From Pisaster brevispinus (lineage: Eukaryota; Echinodermata; Asteroidea; Forcipulatida; Asteriidae): 64,000 nt of DNA. This document shows, in pieces, positions 11,828-22,498 of this stretch (within the stretch, counting starts at the first letter, position 1; each line of letters starts with the position of its first letter). The notes under the pieces were generated by a model. That model worked only from the letters and a program-made list of their open reading frames with translations. It was not told where the DNA came from and searched no databases. The DNA lies in assembly GCA_023634235.1 (NCBI GenBank), contig JAMKCF010000002.1:12588591-12652590 (forward strand), given 5' to 3'. The translations under genes and the position numbers were made by a program.

Positions 11828-12010
11828 AGGGATATCTCTCCTTGGGGTTATCTGGCTACCCTTCCCTTCTCCCAATTGGGGAAGGAATCTCCTGGATAAT
11901 TTCATTTTCCCAGGAATTTGCCAGGGCTAGCAACCAATTGTAAAAATAGGTCGAAACAAAAAAAATTCTGGGAGTTTCCCGGGACATTCATGCAGTGTGT
12001 AAAGGCCTCC
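11828..12010 (-). mobile_element. Degraded MITE-like repeat (family E)
   Basis: GGGGTTATCTGGCTACCCTTC, TTCCCAGGAATT and GGGAGTTTCCCGGGAC are, on the opposite strand, like pieces of 29.83-30.14 kb. Ends are not clear, so the limits are approximate. Confidence 0.45.
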
Positions 12011-13425
12011 TGAGAACTGATACCGGTGATAAGGTATTCTTTAAAATTGGCAAAATCAACAACAGACCGGTGGTGAGACTTCCGACAGTTTTATTTTCAA
12101 TATTCAGAGACCCACACTGAGATCAAATAGTCGTAAAGAGCACGCTGTCCAACTCCATTACATGTTGAGTGGTAAAGAATCACTCTTCATGAGAAAGGGA
12201 ACAAACCAACCGGGAAAAAAACCCATTATTTGACAAAACCTGCCCTTGATGAGATTACATAAAACCTAGCCGCGGCAATCGGAGAGCTCCAAGCTGTCTG
12301 ATAATGATAAAAGAGTGCGTCAGTTTCCCAGAGTGGATGAAGGAAATAGTGGTGCCAGGGGTGGGGATGGAACACAATGGCATCACAATAAAACTGTCCG
12401 GATTGTAGTGGTAATGATGACCAGTTGTGGGATGAATAATGTGGGGATGTTTATGGCTAGACTGGGGGTCAGTATGAGAGCCAAAATTAGTGACCGAAAG
12501 TGGTATGAAGATTCTCACGCTGGTATGCTACAGTGATTCAGAATAGTTGTAATTGAATTTAAATAAATGTATGTGATATTTCAAACAAAATCTGTATTTT
12601 TCTTGAGTGATGGCGATTCAAATTGATTGAAATAAATTTGTGTACAATGAATTAAGAGGAAAGTTCAATCATTGAGGAGCTATGCTTTGTTGTTTTTCCT
12701 CGGGTATACAAAACTTGCAACTCTTCAATCTCTCATTCTTCACCTGATCTGAACAAATTTTGGGGAAAAGTGTTTTGTCAATGGAAACATTACAATCTTT
12801 GAGGGTTAAATTGGTGTATCCTTGCTCGCATGACCCCTGGCCAAGTCGGACCACTAAACCACCCACAAGCACCTAACCCGCTCTAATTTGACTTCTTCAT
12901 TGGCCTTTTCAGGGTGCTGAAGGGTTTATTTCAACCCCTTAAATTTGTCACATGGCTTAGGAATTACCAAAACTGTTGGCCGTCAGCTTGTATTTCACTT
13001 CAGTCATTGGAATCCGGCCCACATCTGGAATGATTGTTTTAAATTGTGGCGGTGAGAAGAACAAAAACGAAACAAAACGAGAACACACTATAGGGGAGTT
13101 TCGACCATTAACGAGGAGGGGTGTTTTTGGACTATTAGCCAATCAGCTTACAGCTGATCCTGGTTGATGTGCAGTGAGCGAAGTGGAGGCCAACATGACA
13201 TGAACTGAAAAGCGTAATGTGGGAAAATTTACACTCGCAGGTTGTTTGAATGTCGGGAATTCAGGACACGGGGTTGGAGGTCCGAGGAGCCATCCTGTGA
13301 CAGCTTGGGGTAGGGAAGATGCCAAAGTGTAGCACTTTTTTTATGGCAAATCAAGAATGGGCACATCAAGAATGGGCACATGAACTTTGTCCGCGTTGTA
13401 GATTTTCAACTTAACCTTACAGGAA
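12011..13425. other. Non-coding stretch
   Basis: No recognised gene or repeat family. Two 60-90 codon frames on opposite strands at 12.25-12.54 kb overlap each other and look like chance. Confidence 0.4.
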
Positions 13426-13612
13426 ATAAGTTTAACTCAAGAATTTTTGGCTTTACCCTTAAACTGATGAGTGTAAAACACTTGATACTGAGTGCATTCC
13501 AATTCTATAAGCTACTTGGGTGGGATTTGAACCATCAACCCCCTGCATTGTAGAGCAGATGTCTAAATCGTTAGACCACCGAGCGTGTCCGATGATGAGA
13601 GGCCAGTTCAAA
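13426..13612 (-). mobile_element. tRNA-derived SINE fragment
   Basis: GTGGGATTTGAACCATCAA is the complement of a B box (GGTTCAAATCCCAC). Beyond it, GCAGATGTCTAAATCGTTAG and ACCACCGAGC are the complement of a tRNA-like A-box half. The flanking TTTTGGCTTTACCCTTAAACT matches the 7035 element's left part. Diverged, presumably dead. Confidence 0.65.
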
Positions 13613-13844
13613 ACGTGTAATCAGTGGTAACAATTTATAAGACTTGGTTGAGCTTGGGTTTGGATGTGGGTTTTTTTTTTCTGAATGAAACTGTAAACAG
13701 AACTGAGGCTGTGATTAAACATAGCCTGGTCTCAACATTGTGTATACGGGAAATCATGCAAAGATGGCTGCTGTACATGTACCAAGATGCAGAGAATTTG
13801 TGGTTGAGGCCAGTGACAAAGATCTCTGTTGTTAAGTAGAAGTG

Positions 13845-13915
13845 AAACTTGCATCGGGGATAAAGAATATCATTTGGTTTTACCCTTCCACCGGCCAGGG
13901 ATGTGTGCAAAGTTG
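13845..13915 (+). repeat. SINE-associated fragment
   Basis: GCATCGGGGATAAAGAATAT..TTGGTTTTACCCTTCCACC parallels the start of the element at 7035. Only this segment is present. Confidence 0.5.
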
Positions 13916-16654
13916 TTAGTATACATGTACGCTCGTACGTTGGAACACAACCAAGGATCCTGTAGCAGAGGAACCATTATGTAACACATTAGTCATTGTT
14001 TCATTTCCATGATTATTTCACAATTACCAGACTTCATCAGGGTCTGTTATAATTCAAGAGATAAATGCACTTCGTGTATAACTGGTTCCCTTTAGATTTC
14101 ATCATTGATAAGTTAGTATCATCGGACATCCCCCCCCCCCCCCCCCCCCATCACCGTCAACCCCTTTGGTTCTACATGTACGCGGGCCATTCGCTGAGAG
14201 ATTAGGGAAGTGGTTTTTAGTTTGATGGCTCTAATTTCCTCTCCAGGAATAACAACGGAGGTCAGATGATGTTCAACTATGCGAGTGAATCATTTGCATT
14301 TCCTGCGGAGTACCGGTATCCTGGTATCCCAACCTCAATTGTCTTTTGAGTGTTCGTCAGACACTTTTTCCTTTCCGCTTTGGCTGTTTGTTTTTCTTTC
14401 GATTCACCTCTGTTTGTTTAGATTCTTTATTTTAAGCTTTTCTTGTCTGGGGCTTGACTATGATGATTATTTTTTCGTGCTTCATGCCCTGTTTATTTAT
14501 TGTTCAGCTATTTTTTCCTGGCCGTGTTTTCTCATAATTTGATAAGCATTTGAGCAAATTAGTTAAAGAGAGGAGAAAAAATCCCGCCCCCCCAAACAAA
14601 ATAAATAAATAAAATAAAACAAATAAATACAAAATAGGAAGAAGAAGAAGAAGAAGAATAAATAAATAGTAATAATTAAAAAGAAACAAACAAATTATAA
14701 AATAAACAAATAAAAAACCAATTTACAGAAAGATAAAGAAAGGGAAAAGTACATCATTGCTTTTCAGAAGAAAACATTATGGTTAAATCCCGTCTCTTAG
14801 TTTGGGCATGGGGGTGGTTTGGGGGACCACTTTCGTCCCATGTACGTTGCTTGAATGCTCGAATGACACAAACTCAAGTATGTTCGAATTTGCTCGAGAC
14901 TTGCACAGTCTGTACAAGTGACCTGTGAACGTTTCATCAAATTCGGCGTTTGTGTTTTAGTGAGAATCTTTTTAGTAAAGATATTTTGCACCTCTGTGTG
15001 AGTCAGGCCCTGGTCAGATGTCAGTTGAAAATGTCAAGACTACATGTTTATGTAGTTAGCTCACCCCGGATTAAAGTTCATCTATACAGGACTTGGACAG
15101 CTTCACCTTATCACACAAAAACATTCAATGCAATGTTGCTATCAAAATGTTTCCACTGAACCCTGTACCTACACAAAATGTCTACCTTACTTCCAGGAAG
15201 TTAAAAAGTTCATCGCTCTTCTCCGATATAATGCCCCCCATTTCGGGCATCGGAAGAAAGTGCTTCCTGGGACTTGAATGAAAGACTGTCCAAGCTGTCG
15301 GAGTGACTGGTTGAAGACAGCGAGAAAGTTTGCGTGTCAAAATGCTGGCCTTTGTTGGCTTACCGGTACTTTGGAAGTCCCGGAATTCAAACCTGGTCAT
15401 CCAGGAGGCTTTGAACTAATTGTCTTTTTTCTTCTGGTCTTTGCGCTGATTGAAAACTTTGTATGGGCTGCGTGTGTATAATGAGGCCACATGTGGATAG
15501 ATACAGCCTTTGATGTCACCTACAAAATACAGCAGGACTTACATGGAGCCGCTGTATTAAGGCCACCTTTTCACCAGCAAAATCCCGTGGGTGGCCACCT
15601 CAGTCTGACGGGCATAGATCACCAACTCGGAGTCAAGCGCAAGGTGTCAATTTGAAAATGTTATTGCAACTTAATTTTCTTCAAATATTGTTCAACCATG
15701 AGTCAATAAAAATGTCATTTGCTACGGAGTGTTGGCGATCCCTGGCAGTCACTCAGAAAAAAAACTGTGTGGTGCTCAAACCTATCCAGTTTTTTTACTC
15801 TTTTTCTTTTTGGTGGAGCTCCAACCAACACAGCATGGTGCGCCATCCAAGTGCTCGCCATCTGCTGCGAGGCAAATTAGACTTTTACAGTTTAATATTT
15901 TGGCAACAACTTTCAATTTTCGTGTGTGTAAAGCGCAAATTGTTATCATAATACTCGAGCGAGATATGAACCTCTTATGTCAATATTTTTGACAAAATGG
16001 TTTGTGGATTTCAAAGAAGTTCGCTGTGAAAGCCCTAGCTGGAGAGGAGAGAAGAATGTCGGAACAGTGTGCCGCGCTGGTCTTGAATGGTCCCTGTGTA
16101 CATAAATGGGTTATGAGAAGTGCAGTCTCTTTGTACTTTTCATACTGGTGTAACATTCTTATTTATGTTCCCCCCTCTGTTTTTTTTTCTTACCCAGACA
16201 TGTGTTGAGGGAAATGGTGTGTGAATGTTTTCAAACAGTCAAACGCCTTTCTTTCTGTGAGTGTGTCACAGTGGGTTGTGAAAGTCTGTGTCGTCTTTGG
16301 GGGTAACCCTTTGTTGCTTGCTGGAAATGTAAACGGTGTGGTATCGATACCGCTGTAAAAAATGACTGACTTCTGCTGTATAGTGAATTCGTTAAGCAAT
16401 ATTTTTTCTGCTGAGCAACTTGATGGAATTTGGACCATGGTCATCCTAAACAATTGTTTATTCAGCCTGGTCAGTTTGAGATTGATTGATAGTGATGTTT
16501 ACTATTAATTGCTCATAAACTTTCTACAAGATTTGGTTGAAAAAAATTACACAGGAGACTTTGTTACTGCAGATAGTCATACCTTAATAAAAAAAAATAC
16601 CCCCAACTTATTATTGTTTGGTCTGGTTGTACCTTTGTAATGTTAATCTTCAGT
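13916..16654. other. Non-coding stretch with simple sequence
   Basis: Contains a C20 run at 14130-14149 (the longest in the window), an A-rich (AAAT)/(GAA) tract at 14595-14740, and nothing else supportable. Many short frames, none with a recognisable product. Confidence 0.5.
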
Positions 16655-16657
16655 TTA

Positions 16658-17535
16658 GCCCTTTTCACACGAGAAAAAAAGAACCAACATTCCTTGCGAC
16701 GAATTTAACGAGCGCTGAAGTCATCCCACGCCTGACCGCTTTCGCAAGCTTTCACACGACACCAAGTAAAAATATGACCACGTTCTATGAGACGAGAGTA
16801 CAGACTTAGCTGGTTACCACTGAACTATAGAGTTTTTGTTCTTAAACAGCGCTATACCAGTTAAATGATGACGTATGTCGCGTGTGCACAGTGTGTCGTC
16901 GTCGGTAAAAAATAAACCATGTAAACATTCTTCAAAATGGCTGACACTCACGAAGACGTTGGGGAGTCCATTCATAATACTATGCCCGTAATATCCTCCA
17001 AAAAACGACCGGCAAAGACATCAACCAAAGATAAGAGTAAGAAGGCCAATAAATCTTGGTGCTACGAGGAAACGATTGCCTTGATAAACATTATGGAGAA
17101 GGAAACCACCCAATCTAAAATGGATGGTTTGACCCAAAACGGCCATGTTTGGCGGGAAATCGCGGACGAGGTGGCAAATGGTCGCAACGGTGACCAGTGC
17201 CCGGTAACGGTGTGTAAACACACAAAGGTCGGCTCCCGAAGGTTCTTCACGCATGCGTGTTAATACTGCTTTCGCGAGGATTGTCGGTCAATAAACAACG
17301 GATCGTTTCACACGAAGGTTTGACTAGATTCCTTGCGAAAAATTACGCTAGCGTAAGATTTTGTCGGAGGTCGGGACCTACTACAAAATTTCGCAAGGTT
17401 TGCGAAAATTTCGCAAGGAATGTAGGCGATGTAAAATATTACTGTTCTTTCACACGAAGCCCAAATTGTAATTTTTTACAAACAATTGTAAAATTTCGCA
17501 AAGAATGTTCGTTTTTTCCGTCGTGTGAAAAGGGC
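16658..17535 (+). mobile_element. PIF/Harbinger-type DNA transposon derivative, 878 bp
   Basis: Seen: inverted termini, both starting GCCCTTTTCACACGA and continuing with weaker similarity for about 40 bp (A-run, GAACATTC, TTGCGA). They are flanked by identical TTA at 16655-16657 and 17536-17538. A 3-bp TWA (TTA/TAA) duplication is the hallmark of PIF/Harbinger. Autonomous members carry two genes, a DDE nuclease and a Myb/SANT-like protein. This copy contains only the Myb/SANT-like frame (16937-17263), and the remaining space is too small for a nuclease. The interior is unusually rich in TTTCACACGA and TTGCGAA-type motifs on both strands. The clean duplication and the intact frame suggest a fairly recent insertion, mobilised in trans if at all. 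Confidence 0.85.
16937..17263 (+). CDS. Myb/SANT-like DNA-binding protein of a Harbinger element
   Basis: 108-codon frame from a true ATG (AAA ATG G context) to TAA at 17261-17263. Residues 22-36 are a basic stretch (SKKRPAKTSTKDKSKK) suitable for nuclear import. From W41 the pattern W-x3-E-T-x2-L (WCYEETIAL), later HVWREIADEV (W72) and GDQC (86-88) fits a Myb/SANT-like (trihelix) three-helix domain at about residues 41-90. In the family the third helix normally continues with Lys and an aromatic residue, but here the sequence turns to TVCKHTKVGSRRFF, so the end may be frame-shifted or an intron may begin at the GTs near 17201-17212. In Harbinger elements this protein binds the transposon DNA and brings the nuclease into the nucleus. 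That role here is inferred. Located centrally in the element, same strand. Confidence 0.72.
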   Translation: MADTHEDVGESIHNTMPVISSKKRPAKTSTKDKSKKANKSWCYEETIALINIMEKETTQSKMDGLTQNGHVWREIADEVANGRNGDQCPVTVCKHTKVGSRRFFTHAC

Positions 17536-20238
17536 TTATGTTGGGTAAAGGGAAAATGCAGCAGATGGGTTTGGAAGGCAAGGCTGAGTCAGGGGAAATG
17601 TTTCCACTTCTAAAGAATATGTGGATATTTGATGGAGAAGTTAGCAAAATCAAGCATTTTCAAGTTTTTTGCATTCCTAGTCTAGATACACTCCCCAAGG
17701 CAAATAAAAAAACGGACTAAAAAAGCAGAGGTGAATAGGAAATACAGTGAACAGACGGAAGTGAAAGTGGGCAACTATCAAGGTGCTGCTTAGGCACGCT
17801 AACGCAGACTTTTATGATTCCAGGCAACTTTTTTGTTTTACTTAGGGGGCAATTTTTATGTCTCAAGCTGTTAAGAGATTGGTGAATAATGTTTTAGAAC
17901 AAAGCAAACCTGCGAAGAAAGGAAAAGAAATTGGGTCATCCTACCCCATGGGAACGTCTTAGGAGGAACCACTCAGGCAAAAAACCCAGACCAAACTTTT
18001 ATCTTGTGGTCCCCTCTCTAAAGTTCAAGTGCTGTTAGTCATCTACATCTACATGCCCAATGTTTTCGCCACTTCAGTAAACTCATGAGCCAAAGGACAA
18101 GGGAAGGACAATGAATGCTCATCAATCATTATAAAAGGCAGATGATCCTTGTCTGTCCTTCGACTTTTCTCGGGGTTAAGGGGTTGACAGAGGGGTGCAG
18201 TATGTGGTCCCTGGTCTACCCCTGCTTTGTTACCCTGTGGTTGGTCTGAAAGGGGGAAAGGAAGAACTGTGATGGGGGAAGGGACCACATAGGAAGACAT
18301 GACTAATGTTAATAAAGCACTCTGGTTTTCTTTAAAGGGCAATTTATGAATAAGTAACTTGGTTAAACGGACATCTTAGTAATATCTGTCTTGAAGAATT
18401 GACTGGCGCAATAAATTTCATATGTTGGCAAAAGTTCCTTGATATTTTCAGTACGGATGTTAACGTCAAAGACATCGTGAAACCTTGGTCTATGTTTTGT
18501 TTTGATTTTGTGTTTCATATACAAAAAATGACCGGAGACAACTATCTGGGAAAAGTTTTGTCTAATTTTTTTCAAAGACCCTCCCATCCGCTTTCCTCAG
18601 AACTTTGAAAGAACTTCCGATAACAGATCCAATCCGAATTAAAGAGCCTCTATAAGCTGGGGAACCCATGGGGAAAAAAAACCCCTTTAAAACAGAGATG
18701 AGAAGGAAGGGTCTTCTTAAGGAAGTGAGTGTCTCAAGACATCGACTGGGTGGAGAAGGTTCAGTGTTGATCTTAACACTGTGTCAGGTCTGGTCCCCAT
18801 CTATTGAATGTCTCAGAGGGCCAGATGAACTTCAAATTTGTTCTGATTTAACAGTGTCTAAATTGCGGCTTGGAGTGGAGATAAGTTGCAGTCGTAGAAA
18901 TGGATGATCTGCAGTGTGTTACTGAAGTTAAAGGTTGTGCCAAATATACACAGTTGTAGTCATAGTTCAGGTAGAAACTGGAAGTGCTGAAAATGATTTC
19001 TTATGTTCAAATGAAGCTCAAACGGAAATTCATTATTTTCTCTCAGAACTTTTTATATTTTGTGCGACAAGAGGTGGTTTCTCTTGGTGGCGCCTTTTCT
19101 GATGTAGTGGAGCTTTTACGAAAAAGGGATTTCAAATTACATAGAATTTCTCAGGTGAGGTACATTGTAATAGTTGAACAACTGAGTTCCTTTATTAGAG
19201 AAGAGATTCTCTGTACATGGTAACCTTTCTGCCCACAGTTGAAACCCAAAGTTCTACAAAATTGTTTCAATTGGCGCCTGACTTGCACAGTTCATTGGAC
19301 GGATGTAGGACAAGGACAAAGTTATGTACGAGAGATATTTTTCTCGTTACGATGACATTATTTGTCACACAACTTTGGTGTCTTACCAGAAACATTCCCA
19401 CGTACTGAACCCTCTGCCCGATGTATACTAACTACTTTGGAAATATCTCAAATTCCCAAGTTCATCCTGGAAATGTGGGTGAAATTATTCCATTTGAATC
19501 CGTTTCTGACAAGTGCCTCATTCCCCATGAATTCCTCGGACTAGACAGCTGTTGGGATTAATCTTATGAGAAGATGATCAAATGAAGGCGACATTGTGGT
19601 ATCCTGGGACTCTCCTTTTGACAATACTCGCCCAGGAAATTAACTTGTGCTGGATACAGTCATGGGGATGTGATGAATCTTTGATTTGTAATTCCGTTAA
19701 AACAGGATGTCTCGGAATTTGTAGTTAACAATTTCTTTTTTTAACAAGCATTTAAACCTTTGTCATTTGTGCATAAATCTACCGCTTGTCAGGAGTATAC
19801 ACCTCTTGTGCTTTGTATGTGAATAAAATAACTTGCCAAAGTAGACTGACATGACATTAATGACATTGAAAGGAACCTAGTGATGCCAAATAGTGAAGTT
19901 CAAGAAGCCGGTTTTTGAACGTGGATCTTCTTCCACAAAAAGAAGATCTGTGGGTGGATGAAGGATTTTTGAGTTAAGGTTTTTTTTTTTTTAGGGTTCC
20001 TTAGAAGTATCTTTACTTAACATCAATAGTTTGATAATAATAATAATATTGAACATTTCTAGTGCCCCATGTCTGTCAAGGATGACACTCTCCTGGTGCA
20101 TCTTTGGTGTCTCATCAATCGTCAAATCCACTCTTTGTGGTAAAAGTCAATTATAGTACTCTTTGTACAGCCAGCTATTAATGTGACAAAATCCCTGTCA
20201 AACGATACTCTCTGTTTTTGTTGATTTCACTAAAGCAT
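17536..20238. other. Non-coding stretch
   Basis: No gene recognised. Contains overlapping short frames on both strands (18.05-18.6 kb, 18.67-19.54 kb) without family features, a T-run at about 19980, and an (AAT)n-like patch at 20030-20050. Confidence 0.4.
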
Positions 20239-20894
20239 CAGTGTTTTCCCCTTAACAGTGGTCCACTGGCCAAATGCTGGTTTAAAATAACAGGGGACCA
20301 GTCAAAATTCTGTCCCAACTAGTCCCGCTGGCTGGCTGTTTGCAGGGCTCGAATTTGGGGGGAAAATTCCACAAGACCACAGGGCTTGTTGCTCAAAATG
20401 TTAACTGGACCAGTATTGTTTTTACAAGACCAGAAGAAAAAATGAGAACTAAAACTTCCTCTTTTTTATTTGAACACGTACTAAAAGAAATGTAAGAGAG
20501 GATTTATCTCATTTGTCATCATGGGTCAAGTACACTTTGTAGACAAGAATTGAAAGGTTACTTTTGATCAGACCCAAAGCCAACATTTGAACACAATATT
20601 ACACACAATGAGGTATTGTTTTTTTAGTAAAACACAAGACTGCTGGACTTGTCTGGTCATGAGTTTAACAGGCCCGACACTAAAAACTACTGGCCTCGGG
20701 CCTGTGGTCCAGGGTAAAATTTGAGCCCTGGTTTGGCTTAAAGTTCATATTATTGCTTCAAATTACAAGACCCATGGATGCAAATCACAATGTAGAAAGG
20801 CAACCTTTAAACACAATTTAGTGAAAAAGCTGGCAGACCATCGGAATGACAGGGTCCCGCTGGCTGCCAATGAAAAAGTTCAGGGCAAACCCTG
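20239..20894 (+). mobile_element. CAGGGTT-ended element (family C) split by a second insertion
   Basis: Left part starts CAGTGTTTTCCCCTTAACAG then TGGTCCACTGGCC. The right part ends AAGTTCAGGGCAAACCCTG, the inverse of the left terminus. The same ends occur at 57539-57770 and, degraded, at about 61209-61436. The family C sequence is interrupted by the 388-bp element at 20343-20730. No clean outer target duplication could be matched. Confidence 0.7.
20343..20730 (+). mobile_element. CAGGGCTCG element (family F), 388 bp, nested
   Basis: Termini CAGGGCTCGAATTT and AAATTTGAGCCCTG are inverted with one mismatch over 14 bp. The 5 bases on each side are identical: GTTTG at 20338-20342 and 20731-20735. 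Interior shared with 47755-48137: ATTCCACAAGACCACAGGGC, GACTTGTCxGGTCATGAGTTTA, GGCCTCGGGCC. No coding frame. CAGGG-type ends suggest the hAT superfamily. Most hAT elements make 8-bp duplications, but 5-bp groups are known. Confidence 0.85.
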
Positions 20895-20999
20895 AAACTT
20901 GACACATTTTTTATTGAAATTTTCACAGGTCGGTGTTAGAAGTACATGAAGTTGTAAATTAATTTACACCCTTCAAAAAAAGCAAAAACAAAGATTGAC

Positions 21000-21172
21000 T
21001 TTCCCTTTAACCTCTGGGCCCTAGAGACTCGCACCTGCAGACAGTCTTGACTTCGTATCTGTCATGATATCATACATGTGTACCTATCCGGCTGTGCCAT
21101 GCGAATAATCATAGAGGCCTCCATGATTTAAGTAGCCCTCTGAAGGCCGAGTAAAGAAAATTGATTGATTTG
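21000..21172 (+). repeat. Possible LINE 3' tail
   Basis: GGCTGTGCCATGCG, AATCATAGAGGCCTCC and a terminal AAAATTGATTGATTTG look like a CR1/L2-type 3' UTR ending in a short GATT repeat. There is no reverse transcriptase sequence. Weak call from pattern only. Confidence 0.3.
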
Positions 21173-21448
21173 TACATTTTGATGAAATAATAACCGCTGC
21201 GCTGTGTCCATGTGATTCATGCCACTGGGTTTATTATTCCCAAGGAAGGTAGATATTCAAGGACAGCGAACTTTGTGTGAGTTTTCTTTGACAGACTGAG
21301 GGGTGATGTTTTTGTAAAAAAGGACTGGTAAAAAGTACCCATAGAGTATTACCAGGTCAAAAAGCCCCTTCCCTCCAAATAAAGTAAAAGAAAACCCCAT
21401 GACCCCAAGCTCTTCCAGCAATTTGTTGCTGATATAGTGCTAGAGACT

Positions 21449-21562
21449 CAGCAAGTCCGATCCCAGGTTACATCGAAGAGGCTGCAAAAACTAAATATTG
21501 AGATCCAGCAAGTCTGTTTCCAGGTTACATCAAAGAGGCTGCAAAAACTAAATATTGAGACC
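21449..21562. repeat. Tandem duplication, 57-bp unit x2
   Basis: CAGCAAGTC..CCAGGTTACATC.AAGAGGCTGCAAAAACTAAATATTGAGA occurs at 21449 and 21506, with a few mismatches. No frame. Confidence 0.9.
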
Positions 21563-22251
21563 CGGTCTTTTGAAATTCCAATGATGAGATAATTGGTGAA
21601 TGAATCTGATCATAAACCATTTATACGAATACAAACAAACTGAATGTAGAGGCATTGCGCTTAAAACCCCAATGATGGGGTGGGGGTAGGGGGGCGGAGG
21701 GGGGTCATTAGTCATAAATTTACACTCCCTATCAAGACAGTTTTATGATTAGTCTGGGTGTCTTATTTAAACATTTGTATGAAATACGTGTCGTCTGTAC
21801 ATGACTAAATGTACTTCTTGGCGGCATGACCTGTGCATTCCTTCTCCCGTTATTTAATTTACAGTAACTTTCAGTTAATGTGGACCTCTGAGTGGAATGT
21901 GCCAAGTTTATTGCCTGGATGATAACGCTTTATTGGTCGAGTGGAGTGATTATTTGTGGGGGAGCCAAGGTTGTAATTCTGTGTCAGTCAGGGTAAGGGT
22001 TAATGCGGAACAGTTGTAGGGGGTTGGGGAGTGAGATTAGGGAAAATGGTTTGATGTTCACTCTTGTATTCAGTGTCATTTGTATGTTACATGTCTGCAG
22101 GTACAACACTAGAGTACACATGTATCTTGAGTGATTATTTATTTAGTTTTTGCGAGGTAGGGATAACTGTTTGGAAGTTTACATAAATACTACAATATTG
22201 AAAATAAACAATTCATACAAAATTTAACTGGTTGCTGTAAACTTCAACTTT
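21563..22251. other. Non-coding stretch
   Basis: Nothing recognised except a G-rich patch at 21677-21710. Confidence 0.4.
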
Positions 22252-22322
22252 ATAGTTAGGTGTCATGCCCAAGTGTCACAGCCGGGATTTGAACCCATTT
22301 TCCAATGACTCAACCATCACAA
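22252..22322 (-). mobile_element. SINE fragment with B-box complement
   Basis: CATGCCCAAGTGTCACAGCC followed by GGGATTTGAACCCA is the complement of a tRNA-like B box (TGGGTTCAAATCCC). It directly abuts the fold-back element at 22323. Confidence 0.55.
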
Positions 22323-22498
22323 CCTGCTTAAGCTCAACAATATTACTAAGCACAAAACAGTTTTGCTTACCAAAAAAGGTTACCAGCCAAACTATTATGT
22401 TTTATATGTACGGTCCACAACTGGTAATCTGCTTACTTTTGCTGAGCAGATCTTTGAAGCAGTAATATTGCTTAAGCAGCTCCATGAAAACGGCCCAG
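22323..22498. mobile_element. Fold-back element (family A) copy
   Basis: Contains CTTACCAAAAAAGGTTACCAGCCAAACTA (the reverse sense of the 52.8 kb core) and ends GCTTAAGCAGCTCCATGAAA. The left terminus is lost or replaced by the SINE fragment. Confidence 0.7.
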
